Made by a program: the position numbers and the translations under genes
DNA from: Siderastrea siderea
Taxonomy: Eukaryota; Cnidaria; Anthozoa; Scleractinia; Rhizangiidae
Assembly: GCA_964030785.1 (NCBI GenBank)
Contig: OZ034971.1
Coordinates: 32,030,304-32,094,303 of the forward strand
Direction: 5' to 3'
DNA length: 64,000 bases
Notes under the pieces: model-generated
Told to the model about the DNA's origin: nothing
Seen by the model: only the letters and a program-made list of their open reading frames with translations
Databases searched by the model: none
Shown: positions 25,104-33,610 of the stretch, piece by piece
Position numbering within the stretch: the stretch's first letter is position 1
Layout of the letters: the number at the start of each line of letters is the position of its first letter

Positions 25104-25213
25104 TATTATCTCATGGAAAATATATTTGGCATTATCTCATAGTTGGGAGTACGAGCGCAGTTTGCCATCGGATGAATATTACTTAAAAATATAATATCAT
25201 ATAATTGTATAGA

Positions 25214-25774
25214 ATGTATTGTAACTCAGATATTCACGATTACCTGAAAGAATCAGAAGTTGTTTGTCCTTTTTGTGACAAAAAAATAGAAGATTCTAAT
25301 AAAAAACCGAAAGATGATGAATGCTGTGATAATCAGGATGTTATAAACGAAAACGGAATGCAAGTTTGTCGAAGTTGTGGTGTTGTACAAGGATATAATT
25401 ATGCCAAAGAATATGTTGATTTCTATGAGAATAGACATAGATTTATAAGAAAATCTGTTTACCATCGAGAGTACCACATTAACAACCTGTTACTGAAAAT
25501 CGAAGAAAAATATAATATAGAAATATCACACCATCAAAAATGTAAAATTGAACGAGTTTTTGCAGAGATAGGTAATATTATTGATCAAGTAAATGGTACA
25601 AGGAAAAGAATGATTAGCGTTAATTTTATTATGAGAAAGATATTCAAGATGATGGGAATACCTTACAAAAATATTCCAATTAGCAAATCTAAAAAAACAT
25701 TGGCCTTTTACGATCGGTATTGGGCAAAAATTATGTCTCTTATTGGTGATAAGATAAAATTTATTATTGGATGA
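25214..25774 (+). CDS. VLTF3-like late transcription factor
   Basis: The 186-residue protein has an N-terminal zinc-ribbon region (CPFC at residues 18-21, a CC pair near 38, VCRSCG near 53-58) and then a helical domain. In that domain VYHREYHINNLLLKI, ISVNFIMRKIFKMMGIP and KSKKTLAFYDRYWAKI follow the layout of the poxvirus late transcription factor VLTF3 family, a core gene of nucleocytoplasmic large DNA viruses. Its likely role is activating late genes of the element. I chose the ATG at 25214 because the only upstream in-frame option is TTG. Its 3' end overlaps the convergent membrane-protein gene by 11 bases. Assignment rests on motif layout alone. Confidence 0.65.
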   Translation: MYCNSDIHDYLKESEVVCPFCDKKIEDSNKKPKDDECCDNQDVINENGMQVCRSCGVVQGYNYAKEYVDFYENRHRFIRKSVYHREYHINNLLLKIEEKYNIEISHHQKCKIERVFAEIGNIIDQVNGTRKRMISVNFIMRKIFKMMGIPYKNIPISKSKKTLAFYDRYWAKIMSLIGDKIKFIIG

Positions 25775-26243
25775 ATACCTTATTATATTTCTTTTCAAAT
25801 TTGTCAGTTAACGGACACATATCAATGATTATATCATCAAGAACTTTGACATAATCAAGAAATTCTTTGTCATTATACTCCAGTCCTCTCATAAAAGACC
25901 GCAAATCTATTAAAACCTTTTCATATGAGGTGTATGCGAATTTACACATCTCAATCTTCCTTTTGTAATTTTTAGCCTCTGAAAATGTTTTAAGCAATAT
26001 ACCAGTACCAGATATTACCCCAAGAGGAATAGGGTTTAGTGTTATACCACCAACTACTGTTCCTGTTACTACCAATAAAGCAGATCCAATATTACATGCA
26101 AGTTCTGCTCTTTTGAAATATTTGAAAGTCATTTTGAAAAGCCAATATTTTTTATGATAGAATTTGTACAATGCTTTCAACTCAGATATTTGTTCTTCCG
26201 TTAATTTTTCTGAAACATGGTTCCAATTGAATATATTCTTCAT
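25764..26243 (-). CDS. Two-helix membrane protein (SLATT-like), conserved in both elements
   Basis: The 159-residue protein has an N-terminal helix with LYKFYHKKYWLFK, then two hydrophobic segments (residues about 50-64 and 70-87) separated by a short NP turn, then YKRKIEMCKFAYTSYEKVL and a C-terminal LDDIIIDMCPL motif. The same order (LYAFYHQQWW, two membrane helices, FKVTMSRFAFTTYAKAL, LDDTIVDFTP) is found in element 2 at 54637-55296, so it is a genuine conserved gene. The fold resembles SLATT-type two-transmembrane proteins, but function is unknown; a virion membrane or host-membrane role is only a guess. Last gene of a four-gene minus-strand cluster. Confidence 0.75.
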   Translation of the reverse strand: MKNIFNWNHVSEKLTEEQISELKALYKFYHKKYWLFKMTFKYFKRAELACNIGSALLVVTGTVVGGITLNPIPLGVISGTGILLKTFSEAKNYKRKIEMCKFAYTSYEKVLIDLRSFMRGLEYNDKEFLDYVKVLDDIIIDMCPLTDKFEKKYNKVFIQ

Positions 26244-26261
26244 ATTATATGATTATATATT

Positions 26262-27179
26262 TTAGTTGAATGAAATCGGATCATAATCATTGACATACCA
26301 TCTACAAAGTACGTAATGGTGTAATTTGATATTTGATTCAGTGAGAGTTTTACCCTTATAAAGACAATAAAAAGCTATATCGCCTTTCAAGCCTGCAATA
26401 CCAGAGGTATTCAAATCTCCAAATGTCATGTTGGTACTTCCTTGTGATGTTCTTGCTGTAAAATCAGCTAATTTTTTGCCGTTACACCATGTTTCAGAAG
26501 CGTTGTTACCACCAGGTACATCCCAGTGAATTGATAAACAGATCCATTTATTCAGTTCACCCGCATTAGCTTTTGATTGGTATGGCGCTGTAGCATTCTT
26601 ACTATTAAAAGAACTTGATCCAATGACAATATGCTGATTTGTTGTTCCACTTACAAGTAAATGACCGGTTGGTGAGAATGCAATAAATTTGTCATAACCT
26701 CCATTATCATGTCCGAAAAGTCCATTACGAACGGCATAAGATCCTGTGTATGAATTCAATCGATAAACAATGAAAACATTAACTATATCAGCTTGTCCAG
26801 AACCAGGATTTAAATTTATGTTTGATAACATTCGCTTATTTCCATCGAATTTTAAATAATATCGATAATTGATTTTTTCGGCTTTTGTACATAAAATTGG
26901 TCTATTTGCTTGTGTTGTTTGATTAGAATGATTTTCTTTAAGAGATTGATCAAAAAGATCTGATACTGCTCTAGTTGAATTATCAAAGGTAACCTCAGAT
27001 GGAATACCTCGGTCTATCTTATATAAGCAATCAGCTAGTTGATAACTTTCCCAGAAAAAAGTTTCTGATAATTGTAATCGTATTTCAGACTTCAATGCAG
27101 GCATTTTAATATCAACCTCTTGTTTAGTGTATACGTAATTATGTAAATGATGTTTTTCATAGTCTGTGAAACTTGACAT
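26262..27179 (-). CDS. Lectin-like (ConA/LamG-type) fibre protein
   Basis: The 305-residue protein has an N-terminal helical part with KQEVDIKMPALKSEIRLQL. From about residue 100 it has a beta-rich domain with KLDG-like, FIVYRLNSY, GLFGHDNGGYDKFIAF, WICLSIHWD, TWCNGKKLADF and GDIAFYCLYKGKTLTE. This sequence style is that of concanavalin A/LamG-type jelly rolls. It lies 17 bases downstream of the longer fibre-like gene and its head resembles that protein's C-terminus, so the two probably form a receptor-binding apparatus. No signal peptide or membrane segment. Function is inferred from fold style and neighbours. Confidence 0.6.
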   Translation of the reverse strand: MSSFTDYEKHHLHNYVYTKQEVDIKMPALKSEIRLQLSETFFWESYQLADCLYKIDRGIPSEVTFDNSTRAVSDLFDQSLKENHSNQTTQANRPILCTKAEKINYRYYLKFDGNKRMLSNINLNPGSGQADIVNVFIVYRLNSYTGSYAVRNGLFGHDNGGYDKFIAFSPTGHLLVSGTTNQHIVIGSSSFNSKNATAPYQSKANAGELNKWICLSIHWDVPGGNNASETWCNGKKLADFTARTSQGSTNMTFGDLNTSGIAGLKGDIAFYCLYKGKTLTESNIKLHHYVLCRWYVNDYDPISFN

Positions 27180-27195
27180 ATATTCTTTGTTTATA

Positions 27196-29301
27196 TTATT
27201 CTAGATAAGAACCATTTCTCTTTTCCTCTAATAAAATTTTATGAAATTCTAAGCTGCCTATATCAATGAATTTATTAATCAAACCTACTTTATTAACATA
27301 TCCGTCATAGTCTATTTCAAGTTGTCTACTTTGAAAGTTAACAGGTGCAGCGAATGTTTCTTGGACATGAGATGAGTAATTACTCAAACTGAATTTATGT
27401 AAATTATTAGAGCCGTTATAGCATATCCATACAAAAATTTGCTTGTTTTGAAAGTCGGTTGTGAATGTTTTTTCATAATTTTTGGAGCGAGTATCAATTA
27501 TTAATTTTTTATCGGTGATCTGATATCGAGGATGGAATTTGACATGAATGCTCACAGTGTTTGACCAACTGATTTCACATGTTTTGGTTGTATCATGCAA
27601 AAAAGACATGAAGAATGTAAAACTTGTATTATGATCGAATATATCAACTGTTCGAATATGTGTCTTTATATTTAATTGTAAACCATATTTTGAACTATAA
27701 AAATTTATAAGACGATTTGTGCCGAGGATGAAATTAGGTCGTAGACCACTAATAACAACACCAGATGCACCATTTACGAGATTATACGTGCTTGTTTCTT
27801 CTAGATCATAAAAATTATTACCGAAGATAGTTCTATATATATGATCCTTGGTATAATGACTTATGTTATTTATTTTTGTTTCCACAATATTCAAAGAACG
27901 TTTATTGCAGGCATCACCTTCATTTAATGGATCGTCTAAATTGATTATTTTATGATTATTTAAATCAAGATCCGTTTCCATCGCCATTTTGCCATTTTTA
28001 ATAACAAAAGCGATGTCATAGACACTTGGGTCAACGTTTGAAATTGTTTCTTTAACACCATAGACAATTAAATGCCCAATTGTTAAAAATGATGGATTAC
28101 TGACTGTACCGTGCAAATCAAGATAAAGGAATTGTGGAGGAGAGCTACCCCATCTGCGTAAATGGATAACTGTTTTGGTGTAATTCTTGAATGTTTTGGT
28201 TGTTTCATCAGAAATTGAAATCGTTTTTCCTTGAGCTGTTACAGTTATCTCATTCATTTCTGACGGAAACCATTCAACGACCATTGTGTAATACGCGACT
28301 GGAAGTTTATATAAGTTAAAACCGAGGCGTGACTGGTACTTGTTGGGTGAGCTTTTTTCAAACAAGAGTTGAAGTTGGTAAGCTTTTTTATTAATTTGAT
28401 GTGGAGAATTGGGAAAATCAACAATACCCAAAACATTGATATTTTTTTCACTCGAAGATTCATCATCGTCTTCCATTAAGTATCTGAAGACGTCCCTTTT
28501 TTGACCTGAGTTATTGATATGAGATTCACGAATTTTTTGAGTGACAAGATTTCTCAAATCTTTTATTTCCTCTTGCACAAAATCAACATTAGCTGCGGAT
28601 TTCGAGTCTCTGTAATCGGTTTGTAAGTTAACAATTTTATTGTTATTTAAATTCAAGTCTCCAGACATACTTGTTGTGCCATCAAGTTTGAGATAATTTT
28701 TTTGTGTTTCAGTAATTCTTTTATTAACAAATTCTACATTTGTGGCGTCTTTTTGATTTGATGGTAATTTAAGATTAGTAATTGATTTATTTGTCATATC
28801 AATATCAACATTTTTATCCAATTTTTTCACAAGTTGGTTATCGACATATTTTTTATTTGTTGCATGATCTGCCTGTGTGGGGTCTTTCACATTGAAAATT
28901 GTATTATTATTTATATCAATATTTGCTTCCATTTGACCTCCTTCCTTCTTTGACAAGAATATCTCCCTTTGTGATTCATAACTTATAACCTTGTTGAGAT
29001 CGCCATGAACTGGATAATTGTCTTTTGGGACAACGAGTGATCCAGTCATCGTATCACCAGATATTGCGACAAATTTAGATGCATCAATAATGGGAATCTT
29101 AGCTTTTTCAGAATCAATATATTGTTTAGTAACAACGTCGTTATTATTAGTTCCCTGTTTTACATTAACCAGTTTTTTGTTTTGCATATCATAATCATTA
29201 TTTGAATCTAATTTAAATCCAATACCAGGTAAACCTCTTGAACCTATCTTACCTAGTCCTTGAGAATCATCATGATTAAGGATACCGTTTGTATAACTCA
29301 T
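27196..29301 (-). CDS. Tail-fibre-like repeat protein with lectin-like head
   Basis: The 701-residue protein starts with a short collagen-like turn (GSRGLPGIGF). It then has about five copies of a module like MxNKxIxNLxxPxxxxDAxNKxYVD (for example NKKLVNVKQGTNNNDVVTKQYID and NKSITNLKLPSNQKDATN), the repeat used in phage tail fibres and other trimeric shafts. Two beta-rich domains follow; the last (FTFFMSFLHDTTKTCEISW... to the end) looks ConA/LamG-like. An acidic patch (DDDESSSEK) sits between shaft and head. A receptor-binding virion fibre is the most natural reading. Its start carries the TCTAAACTA late-type motif used by capsid genes. Confidence 0.65.
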   Translation of the reverse strand: MSYTNGILNHDDSQGLGKIGSRGLPGIGFKLDSNNDYDMQNKKLVNVKQGTNNNDVVTKQYIDSEKAKIPIIDASKFVAISGDTMTGSLVVPKDNYPVHGDLNKVISYESQREIFLSKKEGGQMEANIDINNNTIFNVKDPTQADHATNKKYVDNQLVKKLDKNVDIDMTNKSITNLKLPSNQKDATNVEFVNKRITETQKNYLKLDGTTSMSGDLNLNNNKIVNLQTDYRDSKSAANVDFVQEEIKDLRNLVTQKIRESHINNSGQKRDVFRYLMEDDDESSSEKNINVLGIVDFPNSPHQINKKAYQLQLLFEKSSPNKYQSRLGFNLYKLPVAYYTMVVEWFPSEMNEITVTAQGKTISISDETTKTFKNYTKTVIHLRRWGSSPPQFLYLDLHGTVSNPSFLTIGHLIVYGVKETISNVDPSVYDIAFVIKNGKMAMETDLDLNNHKIINLDDPLNEGDACNKRSLNIVETKINNISHYTKDHIYRTIFGNNFYDLEETSTYNLVNGASGVVISGLRPNFILGTNRLINFYSSKYGLQLNIKTHIRTVDIFDHNTSFTFFMSFLHDTTKTCEISWSNTVSIHVKFHPRYQITDKKLIIDTRSKNYEKTFTTDFQNKQIFVWICYNGSNNLHKFSLSNYSSHVQETFAAPVNFQSRQLEIDYDGYVNKVGLINKFIDIGSLEFHKILLEEKRNGSYLE

Positions 29302-29317
29302 ATAATATTAGTTTAGA
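29302..29317 (-). promoter_or_regulatory. Late-type start motif of the fibre gene
   Basis: On the minus strand TCTAAACTAATATTAT sits directly before ATG. It matches the motif before penton (31071) and capsid (32233) genes. Confidence 0.65.
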
Positions 29318-29960
29318 TTTTTTCGTCGAAATTTCGGGCTACCTTTTTTTTGACCTTATCAACATACAAAAAACTATATGGATCCTTAGTAGCTTTCTGA
29401 TAATCTGATTTATTTATGTTCAGTTCTCGGCAAATCATCGATTGCTTGTTTATAGAAGGAAAATCAAAAACACAAAAATGTGAACTATTCAGTCTTATTG
29501 TTTTATCGGTTCCGTAATAGCTTTGACTCAAATATATACAACAACAATTTTTATTTCTTGAATTGGTGAAGTAGTCTCGTATCCGTTCGTCATTTTTCTT
29601 ACCTGTATTCAAATAGTCATCAAATATGATTAATTTTTGGTTTTCATCAGACAAATCTGTCAGAGGGATGATTTCATCGTTACTTGCTTCGATTACGTCA
29701 TAACCGACCTCTTTTGATTTTGATATTGGTTCAAGAGATTTCAACAGATGCTTATATTTGCTTTGTTGGAGATTGCGAGCGTAAAGATATATTTTATCAA
29801 AGTATAAGAGCCTGTATATCATATCAAGCAGAAGGTTTGTTTTACCACCACCAGAGGGAGCACAAATAAGCATCCTAAAACATCGGTTTGGCATGAAACT
29901 CTTTAATTGAACAAAATCGTTGTTTTCATCATCTTGAATGTCGTAATTTTGAATCTTCAT
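29313..29960 (-). CDS. Genome-packaging ATPase (FtsK/HerA type)
   Basis: The 215-residue protein has a Walker A motif (CAPSGGGKTN, residues 33-42), Walker B (KLIIFDDYL, 109-117), a following NSRNKNCCCIYLSQSYYG segment that provides the sensor region, and a C-terminal DKVKKK. This is the A32/FtsK-like ATPase that pumps Polinton DNA into capsids. It is the first gene of the minus-strand cluster, 12 bases ahead of the fibre gene. Length is in the family's usual range. All catalytic motifs are intact. Confidence 0.9.
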   Translation of the reverse strand: MKIQNYDIQDDENNDFVQLKSFMPNRCFRMLICAPSGGGKTNLLLDMIYRLLYFDKIYLYARNLQQSKYKHLLKSLEPISKSKEVGYDVIEASNDEIIPLTDLSDENQKLIIFDDYLNTGKKNDERIRDYFTNSRNKNCCCIYLSQSYYGTDKTIRLNSSHFCVFDFPSINKQSMICRELNINKSDYQKATKDPYSFLYVDKVKKKVARNFDEKI

Positions 29961-30070
29961 ATGATAATATGTTATACAATTTTATCGCATGACGACACGC
30001 TATGCGACTCGCTATGCGAGTGTTTTTATATATGATAACCCTAATTTTTCCGAACAAAATACGAAATTTT

Positions 30071-31015
30071 ATGTCAACAAATGATATAATGAGTTTACTC
30101 AAATGGAAAGAAATAGCTGAGAAACGATCCGAGCTTGGTAAAAAGATAAACACAGTAAGAGAGACAATAAAACAAAAAACGATATCTGATCAAATGGGTG
30201 AAGTAGAGGCAGAGAAACTTTTCAAACCTATAACATCTGAGTTAAAGGAACTTACAGCCCCAAAAGCACCGTTGAGAAGATTACCAAAGAAAAAGCGACC
30301 TGTTCCAGATTATGGAATAGCTATTGATGATGAGGTGCCTGATTATGGATTGGAAGATCTATTTGATCAACCTGTTTTACCTGAAAACGAGAAACAGTTA
30401 GTTCCAAAACCTCCATCTTATGAAGATGTCCTTGAGGATTTAGCATCCGGAGAAAAACGAATTCATATTGATCCAGAATACATGTATGAACCAGAAGATC
30501 TTCCACCTGAATACGAAGAAGAAACACCTGATTACGGAATTCTTGAAGAGGATAGAATAAATCAAGTTTTGGATGAACTTCAAATACCGAATTATGATGA
30601 TATTGAATTACGACTTCAACAAGAAGATATGAATAACAAAAAGAGGAAATCTTATCTGAACAAAATCTTGAAAAATGCTAAAGATCAACGTTTTAAACTA
30701 ACTGGCTATTGGAGTGATATCACTAAAAAATTAAATAGGGGTTTAATGACTGAAGCTGAGGCTCAATATCGAAGAAAAATTATTCAAGATACAAGAAAGG
30801 TTCTAAATGATTATATCAATTACAACAATCAAAAAATAAAAAATATTAAAGGGTCTGGTTTGAAGAAAAAAACAAAAAGAGGTGGACAAGTCCAGTTTTT
30901 CAACAATCCGACAGAAATGGTGAAAAAACTTGAACTGATTATCGGATCAAAGGTTGCTGGTAATAATAGCATCGAACTACGGAATACAGGCGTCGCTCTT
31001 CTCTCTTCTTGTTGA
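30071..31015 (+). CDS. PPxY-containing virion protein, C-terminus frameshifted
   Basis: I start at ATG 30071 because the in-frame ATG at 30002 would add a hydrophobic stretch within the intergenic region. The 314-residue protein is charged and disordered in the middle, with repeated PDYG units, a PPSY motif (near residue 114) and a PPEY motif (near 145), short ligands for WW-domain ubiquitin ligases. A basic helical part and RGGQVQFF (an xGG site) follow. At 30990-31015 the frame ends in a pyrimidine run; in the -1 frame a conserved-looking tail continues to about 31080. So a one-base loss or a recoding event separates the last 25 or so residues. Adenovirus pVI also has PPSY, but homology is not shown. 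Confidence 0.7.
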   Translation: MSTNDIMSLLKWKEIAEKRSELGKKINTVRETIKQKTISDQMGEVEAEKLFKPITSELKELTAPKAPLRRLPKKKRPVPDYGIAIDDEVPDYGLEDLFDQPVLPENEKQLVPKPPSYEDVLEDLASGEKRIHIDPEYMYEPEDLPPEYEEETPDYGILEEDRINQVLDELQIPNYDDIELRLQQEDMNNKKRKSYLNKILKNAKDQRFKLTGYWSDITKKLNRGLMTEAEAQYRRKIIQDTRKVLNDYINYNNQKIKNIKGSGLKKKTKRGGQVQFFNNPTEMVKKLELIIGSKVAGNNSIELRNTGVALLSSC

Positions 31016-31070
31016 GAAATTCAACACTCAATAAGCCACAATACAACAAAATATACAAAAACTATTTTAG

Positions 31071-31088
31071 TCTAAACTAATCATATAA
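31071..31088 (+). promoter_or_regulatory. Late-type start motif of penton gene
   Basis: TCTAAACTAATCATATAA runs directly into ATG. It is nearly identical to the motif before the capsid gene and ends in the TAAATG arrangement typical of poxvirus late promoters. Confidence 0.75.
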
Positions 31089-31850
31089 ATGAATAGACAA
31101 CTTGTATTATCCAGTCATATCGTCAAAGGTATAAGTGGTAATAAACCATCAGATTTCACAATCAAATACAGTAATCCGATAATACTGGATTCAAACAGAC
31201 AATATGAAATCGGCCTAGACCGAATCATTTCGATGTCATTCACTTGGTTTAATGTGACAAGGGAACTTGATAATCAGAAAATAAGATATTCGTCTGATAG
31301 TGGTACTAATTGGACGGAAATTATATTCAACCCTGGAGTATGGAATTACATTGATTTTAACAATTTAATCAAAGAAAAAACAAAAACAGGAACCTCATCA
31401 AACCCTCAATATCCAATCACTCTGGAGTTTAACGATACTGTATTCAGGACAATAATAACACTAGCCTCAAATTACAGATTAGATCTTACTCAAAGTAATT
31501 TTAATGATCTTATTGGTTTCAATAAAAAGATTCTAACAAGTAGTGTAAATGTTGGAGATTACATTCCTAATCTCTCACAAGACAGAGAAATATTGAATGT
31601 TCATTGTGATTTGATAAGTGACAGTCTTGTCGATGGTGAAGAGTCAGATATTATATATAGTTTCAGTACCTCAACTCTCACCCCGAGTTATAGTTTCACA
31701 CAAGAGCCTCGGCGAGTTCAGTACAACCCATGTAATAAAAATACGATCAATAAAATTCGGATATATATAACAGATGGCAAACGAAGAATTATAGATCTTA
31801 ATCATAGTGACACTTCATTCAGTTTGATTTTAAGAGAGAAGAGAGATTAA
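31089..31850 (+). CDS. Penton / minor capsid protein
   Basis: The 253-residue protein opens with MNRQLVLSSHIVKGISGNKPSDF, then FTIKYSNPIILDSNRQYEIGLDRI, the usual N-terminal beta strands of the single jelly-roll Polinton penton protein. It continues with beta-rich sequence (WNYIDFNNLIKEKT, ITLEFNDTVFRTIITL, DLIGFNKKIL) and ends in a strand with KIRIYITDGKRRIIDLN. It would form the pentameric vertices of the capsid. It stands upstream of the capsid gene in the same orientation. Identification is by motif layout and position. Confidence 0.8.
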   Translation: MNRQLVLSSHIVKGISGNKPSDFTIKYSNPIILDSNRQYEIGLDRIISMSFTWFNVTRELDNQKIRYSSDSGTNWTEIIFNPGVWNYIDFNNLIKEKTKTGTSSNPQYPITLEFNDTVFRTIITLASNYRLDLTQSNFNDLIGFNKKILTSSVNVGDYIPNLSQDREILNVHCDLISDSLVDGEESDIIYSFSTSTLTPSYSFTQEPRRVQYNPCNKNTINKIRIYITDGKRRIIDLNHSDTSFSLILREKRD

Positions 31851-31868
31851 TCTAACTAATAGTTATAT
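31851..31868 (+). promoter_or_regulatory. Late-type start motif of the small basic protein
   Basis: TCTAACTAATAGTTATAT precedes ATG and is a variant of the penton/capsid motif. It overlaps the stop region of the penton gene. Confidence 0.6.
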
Positions 31869-32219
31869 ATGTCGTCGTATGAATACAAGCGAATTTATCA
31901 CCCGAAACTAGGTCGTTTTGTGTATAAGCATAAAGGATCTGGGATTATTGTTGATAACATATTCAAACCAGTTGGAAGGGTGTTAAGTAAAGTTCCAGAA
32001 ATGGTTTTAAAACCTTTTGCCAAAAAAGCGCTAGAATCTGGTATTTCACATGCTGGAGACAAACTGGGAAAAAAAGCAGCTGAAAAAAGCGGAGAGCTTA
32101 TTATGAGAAAATTACATGGTTCAACTAAACAATCAATGAAACCAACCAAACCTACTAAACCAAAACAAGAAGACTACAACATGATTCTGAATAGGCTTAT
32201 ATCTGGTACTGGTTATTAA
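31869..32219 (+). CDS. Small basic virion protein
   Basis: The 116-residue protein is lysine-rich. A GSGIIVDNIFKPVGRVL start is followed by an amphipathic helix region (VPEMVLKPFAKKALESGISH, GKKAAEKSGELIMRKL) and a KPTKPTKPK linker. It resembles the small protein at 59236-59562 of element 2 in position and style (basic amphipathic helix between penton/capsid genes). Possibly a DNA-condensing or membrane-active core protein. No domain recognised. Confidence 0.6.
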   Translation: MSSYEYKRIYHPKLGRFVYKHKGSGIIVDNIFKPVGRVLSKVPEMVLKPFAKKALESGISHAGDKLGKKAAEKSGELIMRKLHGSTKQSMKPTKPTKPKQEDYNMILNRLISGTGY

Positions 32220-32232
32220 AAAGTGAATTTTA

Positions 32233-32250
32233 TCTAAACTACTCATATAA
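32233..32250 (+). promoter_or_regulatory. Late-type start motif of capsid gene
   Basis: TCTAAACTACTCATATAA is directly followed by ATG and differs from the penton motif at one position. Confidence 0.75.
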
Positions 32251-33540
32251 ATGAGTTTCAGAACAAATGAAAATCTACAACGATACGAATACGTTCGTTT
32301 CCATTTGGATAATGTCATTGAGCAACCTGCTAACAATCAAAGCCAGAAAAAGACAGGTTACAGATTCACTATCAACGATAGGTCGACAATGTTCGATTTT
32401 TTCAATGGGTATTTCGAAATAACTAAAGAGCTTCAAAAAAGGGCAGATGGTACTGGATATGCTCAAGCGGATCGCATCACCATGATAAACGGATCTCACA
32501 GTCTAATCAGACATATGGTTATTAAATCGTCTGGTAAAATAGTATACGAGAGTGATAATTTGCATAGAATTACGAATGTTAAAAATCTCCTTGAATACAG
32601 TGATGATTTTAGTAGATCTGTTGGGAAGAATTCGTTCTGGTATCTTGATACTAATGGAACTACAGCAAATACAAACACAGGTTTCGAAGCCCGTCGTATT
32701 TTGACCCAAGCAGCACAAAACAACGGTGGTGGGGGAGCTAAAAGTATTAATGAGATGCTTCCCTTAAACAGATACAGCTTTTTTCAAGAATTAGAAAGAA
32801 AAATGTTGCCTCCGATGCAGCTCACAATTGAACTTACATTTAACGAAGACAGTGAACTGATTCACATGGCAAATGGCACAGACCCTGGTCGTGTTGTAGT
32901 AAAGAGATTGTATCTTTGGCTCCCAAGATTAATCCCAAAAGACAGCATGTACAGTAATTTCGTTTCAGAGTTTCTCAAGCCAACAACCTGGAAATATATG
33001 CGAGATCTCTACAATCAGTCAGCAAATACCAGAGCTGTTCAGAATATGTTTCAAATCAGTCCAGCTATCGATGACGTTAAACATGTTTTTATATATCTCC
33101 AGAGGACAGACGCGCCAAATAATGATGAAGCAGAGAGGAGTCCGTATTTGTTTGACACTTTCAAGTTGAATGCAGCTAATGCTAATAGCTCTCTATCAAA
33201 CTGCAGGCTTGAATATGGGAATAATGTTTTTTACCCAGAGCTGGAATATGATGCAGATTCTAAAATACGGGTATTCAATGATCTCATGTCATATGCATTT
33301 CGTAAGAATGATTACAATTCAGGAACACAGCTTAATGTATCCAATTTCACTAGTTTGTATGGATTATTGTATTTCGATTTGTCATATCAGAAAGAGGTAG
33401 TGACGAGAGATCCTAAACAGTTGATTCTCCATTATCGTCTCAATGTAGCCCCGGCAGCAAACGTCCGAGCTCATAGCATCGTATTTTACGAGAGTGAGGT
33501 TGTAGTAAAGACAGTTGGAAACGAATTGATGATAGTTTAA
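32251..33540 (+). CDS. Major capsid protein (double jelly roll)
   Basis: The 429-residue protein has the typical Polinton capsid layout. The N-terminus is FRTNENLQRYEYVRFHLD, followed by strands such as TMFDFFNGYFEITKEL, SLIRHMVIKSSGKIVYE and MQLTIELTFNEDSELIH. The second jelly roll contains DDVKHVFIYLQRTDAPN and LNVSNFTSLYGLLYFDLSYQ, and the end is NVRAHSIVFYESEVVVKTVG. It would form hexon-like trimers of the capsid. Length is normal for the family, and the frame is intact. Downstream lies the pVI-like protein. Confidence 0.9.
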   Translation: MSFRTNENLQRYEYVRFHLDNVIEQPANNQSQKKTGYRFTINDRSTMFDFFNGYFEITKELQKRADGTGYAQADRITMINGSHSLIRHMVIKSSGKIVYESDNLHRITNVKNLLEYSDDFSRSVGKNSFWYLDTNGTTANTNTGFEARRILTQAAQNNGGGGAKSINEMLPLNRYSFFQELERKMLPPMQLTIELTFNEDSELIHMANGTDPGRVVVKRLYLWLPRLIPKDSMYSNFVSEFLKPTTWKYMRDLYNQSANTRAVQNMFQISPAIDDVKHVFIYLQRTDAPNNDEAERSPYLFDTFKLNAANANSSLSNCRLEYGNNVFYPELEYDADSKIRVFNDLMSYAFRKNDYNSGTQLNVSNFTSLYGLLYFDLSYQKEVVTRDPKQLILHYRLNVAPAANVRAHSIVFYESEVVVKTVGNELMIV

Positions 33541-33595
33541 ATAAGCTTTACATCGATGAAAATTTAAATGAATATGTTTTTTAAAAGAGAATTTA

Positions 33596-33610
33596 TCTAA
33601 CATATATTAT
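33596..33610 (+). promoter_or_regulatory. Late-type start motif of the pVI-like gene
   Basis: TCTAACATATATTAT precedes ATG; a shorter version of the shared start motif. Confidence 0.55.

Noticed and set aside
27196..29301. Phage or bacterial contamination because of tail-fibre-like repeats
   Set aside because: The gene lies inside a Polinton with terminal repeats and target duplication, and shares the start motif of its capsid genes.
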